37,900 nucleotides of DNA from assembly GCA_023663145.1 (NCBI GenBank), contig JAMPHZ010000025.1, positions 1 to 37,900 of the forward strand. The letters are read 5' to 3'. Shown piece by piece: positions 34,775-37,900 of the stretch. The notes under the pieces are model-generated. The model was not told the origin of the DNA, searched no databases, and worked only from the letters and a program-made list of their open reading frames with translations. Positions within the stretch are counted from its first letter, which is position 1. Every line of letters begins with the position of its first letter. The position numbers were made by a program, and so were the translations under genes. The stretch is from Odoribacter sp. GTDB taxonomy: Bacteria > Bacteroidota > Bacteroidia > Bacteroidales > Muribaculaceae.

Positions 34775-36250
34775 ATGCAAACAAATGCCCCAATTGACGC
34801 CATCAATTGGTTTCGGGTGAAAATTGCCGGGACTGAAAATACCTCTGTCAAGAAAAGCCAGTTACAGGCAGTCGAAGCCCTAAGAATGTGTTCAGAATGT
34901 GTTAATATTACTTTCGACGACATCAACGAGAATTTGTTAAATGAATGGGTGTCGTGGATGAGCTGTAAAAGATATTCAATAGCAACTGTCAAGACATATA
35001 CAAGCCGACTATCAGCACTCTACGGCAAAGCCGTAAAAGAAGGCATCGCAGAGAATCATCCATGGTTCAGTAATATAAGCAAACGACTGAGAGACGTAGC
35101 AGCTGAGAGCATTGAGATTAATTCTATCTCTGACTGTTTTGGCAAATTGCGTCGCCTCGTATTGAAAGATTGTGCAAAAAACAGTTCCCGTCAATTAGCC
35201 AAAGATATTGTATTATTTTCTTTATATAACGGCGGCCTCTCATTTAAAGAACTGGCCAAGTTCAAGAAAGGCGATTATCATGGCAATGATGAAACCATAA
35301 TTGATATAATATATCGATACTCGAAGCCCAGGAACAAGTACTTGTTCCCATTGATGCAATCGGAGCGAACACCCAGGCAGTTGCATCAAGCCATATCAAC
35401 ACTTTTCTCAGAGGCCCTGACATCAGTCAACATAAATCTTTCCTCATATACATCTGCTACTTCAATTGATTTATGGGCGCAACTTGCTGTATGCTGTGGA
35501 ATTTCAGCGGCAGATATATCCGGTTGTATCGGATTTACTGACCATATAAACCCTATATTCTCGTTCTTGACGCCCTCGGAAATTTCATTTGAGACAAAAG
35601 CGGAAATCATAAGCCGCGTTAACCGTATATTGGCCAAGGATCCTGAAGAATGGCACGCGATGCAGTTCAGGCCGCATGTCAATCATATTGACATACTCAC
35701 ACGGTTGCAGACTATAGGAATATCGTTTCCCAAGTCATTCTATCCGTTTGAGACAATTGTACGACGCATCGGTAAACAATTGGTACGGGAATCAAAGCCA
35801 GTGGTGCCCGGACTATTTTTCTTCAAATGCAAATCTTCTGACTTATCTGGATTATTTTATCAAATTGGCGATCTCGCATGGGGTTACCGATATTCACATA
35901 ATCCCGGGAGTTCGTATGCGGTAATACCTGAAAAAGCGATCAAAGACTACGAAAGAGCGGTCGGACAGTTCATTGAAGGTATTGATGAGTATCCTGACGG
36001 CAATTTCAAGATTGAAAAGGGTGATAAGTTTAAAATTATCGGAGGAGAATTTGACGGTTACCCCGCCACCTTTGAGAAAGAAATACGCGAGATCGAGAAG
36101 GGATCACAGACTCTTACCCGCATCACATATAGGTTGAAATTGGCAAGTAGCGGAAACTTCGCATGGGTAGTAGAACTTGACTCCCGTTGTATGACAAAAA
36201 TATCGGAAGAGAAGTTTGAGGAGTTGAGAGAAAAGTTCCGGTCAAATTAA
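34775..36250 (+). CDS. Fusion of a catalytically dead tyrosine recombinase and a UpxY/NusG-like antiterminator
   Basis: Residues of about 5-105 align in style with a recombinase core-binding domain, and about 115-285 with a catalytic domain. Compared with the intact recombinase next door, LRGMSF becomes NGGLSF (Arg lost), ARHSW becomes a segment with Ile and Asp, GMGH becomes CIGF, and the Tyr of TRIYLASL becomes Phe (NPIFSFLT). Residues from 293 (WHAMQFRPHVNHID) to about 400 (YRYSHNPGSSYAVIPEKAI) match the NusG N-terminal fold as seen in UpxY proteins. About 408-440 (FKIEKGDKFKIIGGEFDGYP) is a KOW motif. UpxY proteins load on RNA polymerase at the head of long surface-polysaccharide operons and prevent early termination. 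Usual UpxY length is about 170-200 residues, so the front 290 are an addition. It lies directly behind the invertible promoter and 15 nt before the next gene. Confidence 0.75.
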   Translation: MQTNAPIDAINWFRVKIAGTENTSVKKSQLQAVEALRMCSECVNITFDDINENLLNEWVSWMSCKRYSIATVKTYTSRLSALYGKAVKEGIAENHPWFSNISKRLRDVAAESIEINSISDCFGKLRRLVLKDCAKNSSRQLAKDIVLFSLYNGGLSFKELAKFKKGDYHGNDETIIDIIYRYSKPRNKYLFPLMQSERTPRQLHQAISTLFSEALTSVNINLSSYTSATSIDLWAQLAVCCGISAADISGCIGFTDHINPIFSFLTPSEISFETKAEIISRVNRILAKDPEEWHAMQFRPHVNHIDILTRLQTIGISFPKSFYPFETIVRRIGKQLVRESKPVVPGLFFFKCKSSDLSGLFYQIGDLAWGYRYSHNPGSSYAVIPEKAIKDYERAVGQFIEGIDEYPDGNFKIEKGDKFKIIGGEFDGYPATFEKEIREIEKGSQTLTRITYRLKLASSGNFAWVVELDSRCMTKISEEKFEELREKFRSN

Positions 36251-36265
36251 ACTGATTGGCACTGC

Positions 36266-37840
36266 ATGAGAGCCCGATTAAAAGATATACTTGAAAAGAT
36301 CAGCAGTCTTGTCACCTTCAAGATTGAACCGACGATGGCCGATGATGATTTCATCGCCAATATAGAGGCTATTAATTTACTGTGCAATGTACATGATGAA
36401 CTGGATCTTGATAGAACCGGGCTACGTGACAGGATGGATGACCTATATCCGGAATTCTCGCGCAGGATATATGCCAAGGATAACATACAGCTTGCTATTC
36501 CTCTGATCAAGGCATTGTACAGCTATATCTATGGTCGCCGGACCGACAGATCAGACCGAGGCCCACAAAGTTGGCGCGATTCACTTATAGAAAATTGCGT
36601 CGGTGTTATCGATGCATACAAAAAGATGCCGCTTACACACTCATCAGAATATATCTATGCGCTGTTGACAGCTTCACGGCTTTCAGGTAACAATATGGTC
36701 GAGGCTACAACAGAATCCTTAAGTATTCTTGACAGATATATCTCTGACATTGATAATGTACCGGTCTATGAACAGATTCGACGTGTATGGGCCTGCAATT
36801 ACTCGAAAGGTCTTGTAGCTGTAGATTGTGAAAAATGGGATGAAATTACAAGATCAATTATCAGCGCAGAAATAAGCCATCTTGATGACAAGACATTCGT
36901 CATGTGGTGTGACATTACCGGCCTGAGTCCATATGAGGAACTAAAACGCCGTTCGTGCAATTCAAGGTTAATGCAAGTCGAATATCTAAGTACACTCGTG
37001 TATTCAGAGATCCGGAACGGAAACCGCACGTATGAACGGCAGAAGTTGAACCGCCGCCTCAAAACGCTTGATGACAATCTAATTAGAGAATTCACTTCCA
37101 TTAGAATAACGGCAGACATGCCTGTTTCAACACTTTACGCAATGGAAACAGTCTTTGACCTGAGGCTCCAACTTGCGCAAGTGTCAGGCGAATACAATTT
37201 ATCGACATATGAGACACTGTGCCGGTTCAAGTTTGAAGACATAGCCAAGGCGCTGACAAAAAAATATCGGTACGCAACAACGTTAAACGAAAAAATTGAG
37301 ATTCTTGAACGTCTTGAGATCATTGAGTTGCAACTGAGTGCCGATCACAACCTGTTCGTCCTTGAAGAATCACAGTCCTTGTCAGAGCTATCAGAATTGA
37401 CGAATTTCCAAAGATTGCGATTGGATTATATGGCAAATATGGAGTCTGAGAACTGGGAAGCACTGATCGACAACTTATTACCGCAAGCTAAAGATGCGTT
37501 CGACATAAAAACCCTACTTGACATCGACATCTTTGGTTCGGAATTGCAACGCAAGTCCATATTGGACCTTTACGCAGAAGTATTTGACAAATCTGTGGCC
37601 GTAAATGACTCTGCCGAAATAGCCAGACTGCTCACAGCCGCATCACAGTCAACACGTGATCCATTACGTCGTGACAGACTGTGCGAAATCGCTCAGAAAG
37701 CAGCATCCGTAACAGGTCTCACAATGCCGGAAAAACAGATAATACCAATCGCAGCCGAAATATTTGACCGCATAGATTCAATTACCGGTATGTATGACGG
37801 GGGCGGCCCCATGACCGCATGCCACCTCACAATAGCATAA
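36266..37840 (+). CDS. Predicted all-helical protein, function unknown
   Basis: I do not recognise this 524-residue protein. It has no signal peptide, no membrane segment and no nucleotide-binding motif. It is rich in charged, leucine-spaced helices (ILEKISSLV, KYRYATTLNEKIEILERLEIIELQLSADHN), consistent with a helical-repeat (TPR-like) scaffold. The last 20 residues are Gly-rich (TGMYDGGGPMTACHLTIA). It starts 15 nt after the antiterminator-fusion gene and so is probably in the same phase-variable transcript. In Bacteroides capsule loci the second gene is the small UpxZ (about 160 residues); this protein does not resemble it in size or sequence as far as I can judge. Start ATG 36266 is preceded by a G/C-poor stretch and no better candidate is seen. 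Confidence 0.75.
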   Translation: MRARLKDILEKISSLVTFKIEPTMADDDFIANIEAINLLCNVHDELDLDRTGLRDRMDDLYPEFSRRIYAKDNIQLAIPLIKALYSYIYGRRTDRSDRGPQSWRDSLIENCVGVIDAYKKMPLTHSSEYIYALLTASRLSGNNMVEATTESLSILDRYISDIDNVPVYEQIRRVWACNYSKGLVAVDCEKWDEITRSIISAEISHLDDKTFVMWCDITGLSPYEELKRRSCNSRLMQVEYLSTLVYSEIRNGNRTYERQKLNRRLKTLDDNLIREFTSIRITADMPVSTLYAMETVFDLRLQLAQVSGEYNLSTYETLCRFKFEDIAKALTKKYRYATTLNEKIEILERLEIIELQLSADHNLFVLEESQSLSELSELTNFQRLRLDYMANMESENWEALIDNLLPQAKDAFDIKTLLDIDIFGSELQRKSILDLYAEVFDKSVAVNDSAEIARLLTAASQSTRDPLRRDRLCEIAQKAASVTGLTMPEKQIIPIAAEIFDRIDSITGMYDGGGPMTACHLTIA

Positions 37841-37884
37841 ATGCCAATCTCTGAATTGCAACAACACCACAATAATAAATTCAA

Positions 37885-37900
37885 ATGGAAAAAGACATCA
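37885..37900 (+). CDS. Start of a further gene, cut by the window end (tentative)
   Basis: ATG at 37885 (MEKDI...) follows an A-rich AATAATAAATTCAA tract typical of Bacteroidota starts, 44 nt after the preceding stop. A competing frame begins directly at 37841 (MPISELQQHHNNKFKW...) and is open to the window end. I cannot decide between them; either would continue the operon. Confidence 0.35.

Overview
The window reads as chromosomal DNA of a Bacteroidales gut bacterium, most likely of the Muribaculaceae/Duncaniella type. This rests on the Bacteroidota promoter signature (TTTG, about 20 nt, TAnnTTTG) in front of many genes, A-rich translation starts without Shine-Dalgarno motifs, and characteristic families: GT3-type glycogen synthase beside a GlgP-type phosphorylase, DcaP-like porin, DUF4421, TIGR02757, GHL10 proteins and UpxY-type antiterminators. 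The genus is an inference.

Layout. 1-4401: glycogen synthase and alpha-glucan phosphorylase. 4701-8886 (minus): secreted SGNH hydrolase and a large GHL10 protein. 9075-15216 (plus): endonuclease IV, an SLC45-type sugar transporter with an unusual extracytoplasmic insert, serine ammonia-lyase, the GTPase EngB and a type I-like glutamine synthetase. 15323-16630 (minus): DcaP-like outer-membrane protein. 16769-21274 (plus): a tightly packed run of a hemerythrin-like/LuxR regulator, a second GHL10 protein, a GT2 glycosyltransferase, a phosphoribosyltransferase and a HAD phosphatase. 21260-23119 (minus): a Uup-like ABC-F ATPase. 23257-28107 (plus): an operon of four overlapping genes (S9A peptidase, lipoprotein, PhnP-like metallo-hydrolase, DUF4421 protein). 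28094-29014 (minus): TIGR02757 protein and tRNA-His. 29288-32338 (plus): glutamate dehydrogenase, ZIP transporter and aquaporin. Central metabolism is over-represented: glycogen, and nitrogen handling through GlnA, GdhA and SdaA.

The accessory end begins after tRNA-Ser(GCU) at 32562-32651. A complete tyrosine recombinase (33047-34282) is followed by a roughly 490-bp non-coding stretch. In it a 233-bp segment carrying a good Bacteroidota promoter is flanked by an 18-bp sequence in opposite orientations (34338-34355 and 34589-34606). This is the layout of a phase-variable invertible promoter, and it is currently pointing rightwards, i.e. ON. The promoter feeds a gene (34775-36250) whose product appears to fuse a catalytically dead tyrosine recombinase to a UpxY/NusG-like antiterminator (NGN plus KOW). 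A 524-residue protein that I cannot assign follows, and then the start of at least one more gene.

My main proposal is that the window ends at the head of a phase-variable long operon. In this operon the promoter switch and the processive antiterminator would be linked through recombinase-derived domains. The arrangement is visible in the sequence; the function is inference. The rest of the window is mostly ordinary core genome, with a few oddities noted under findings.
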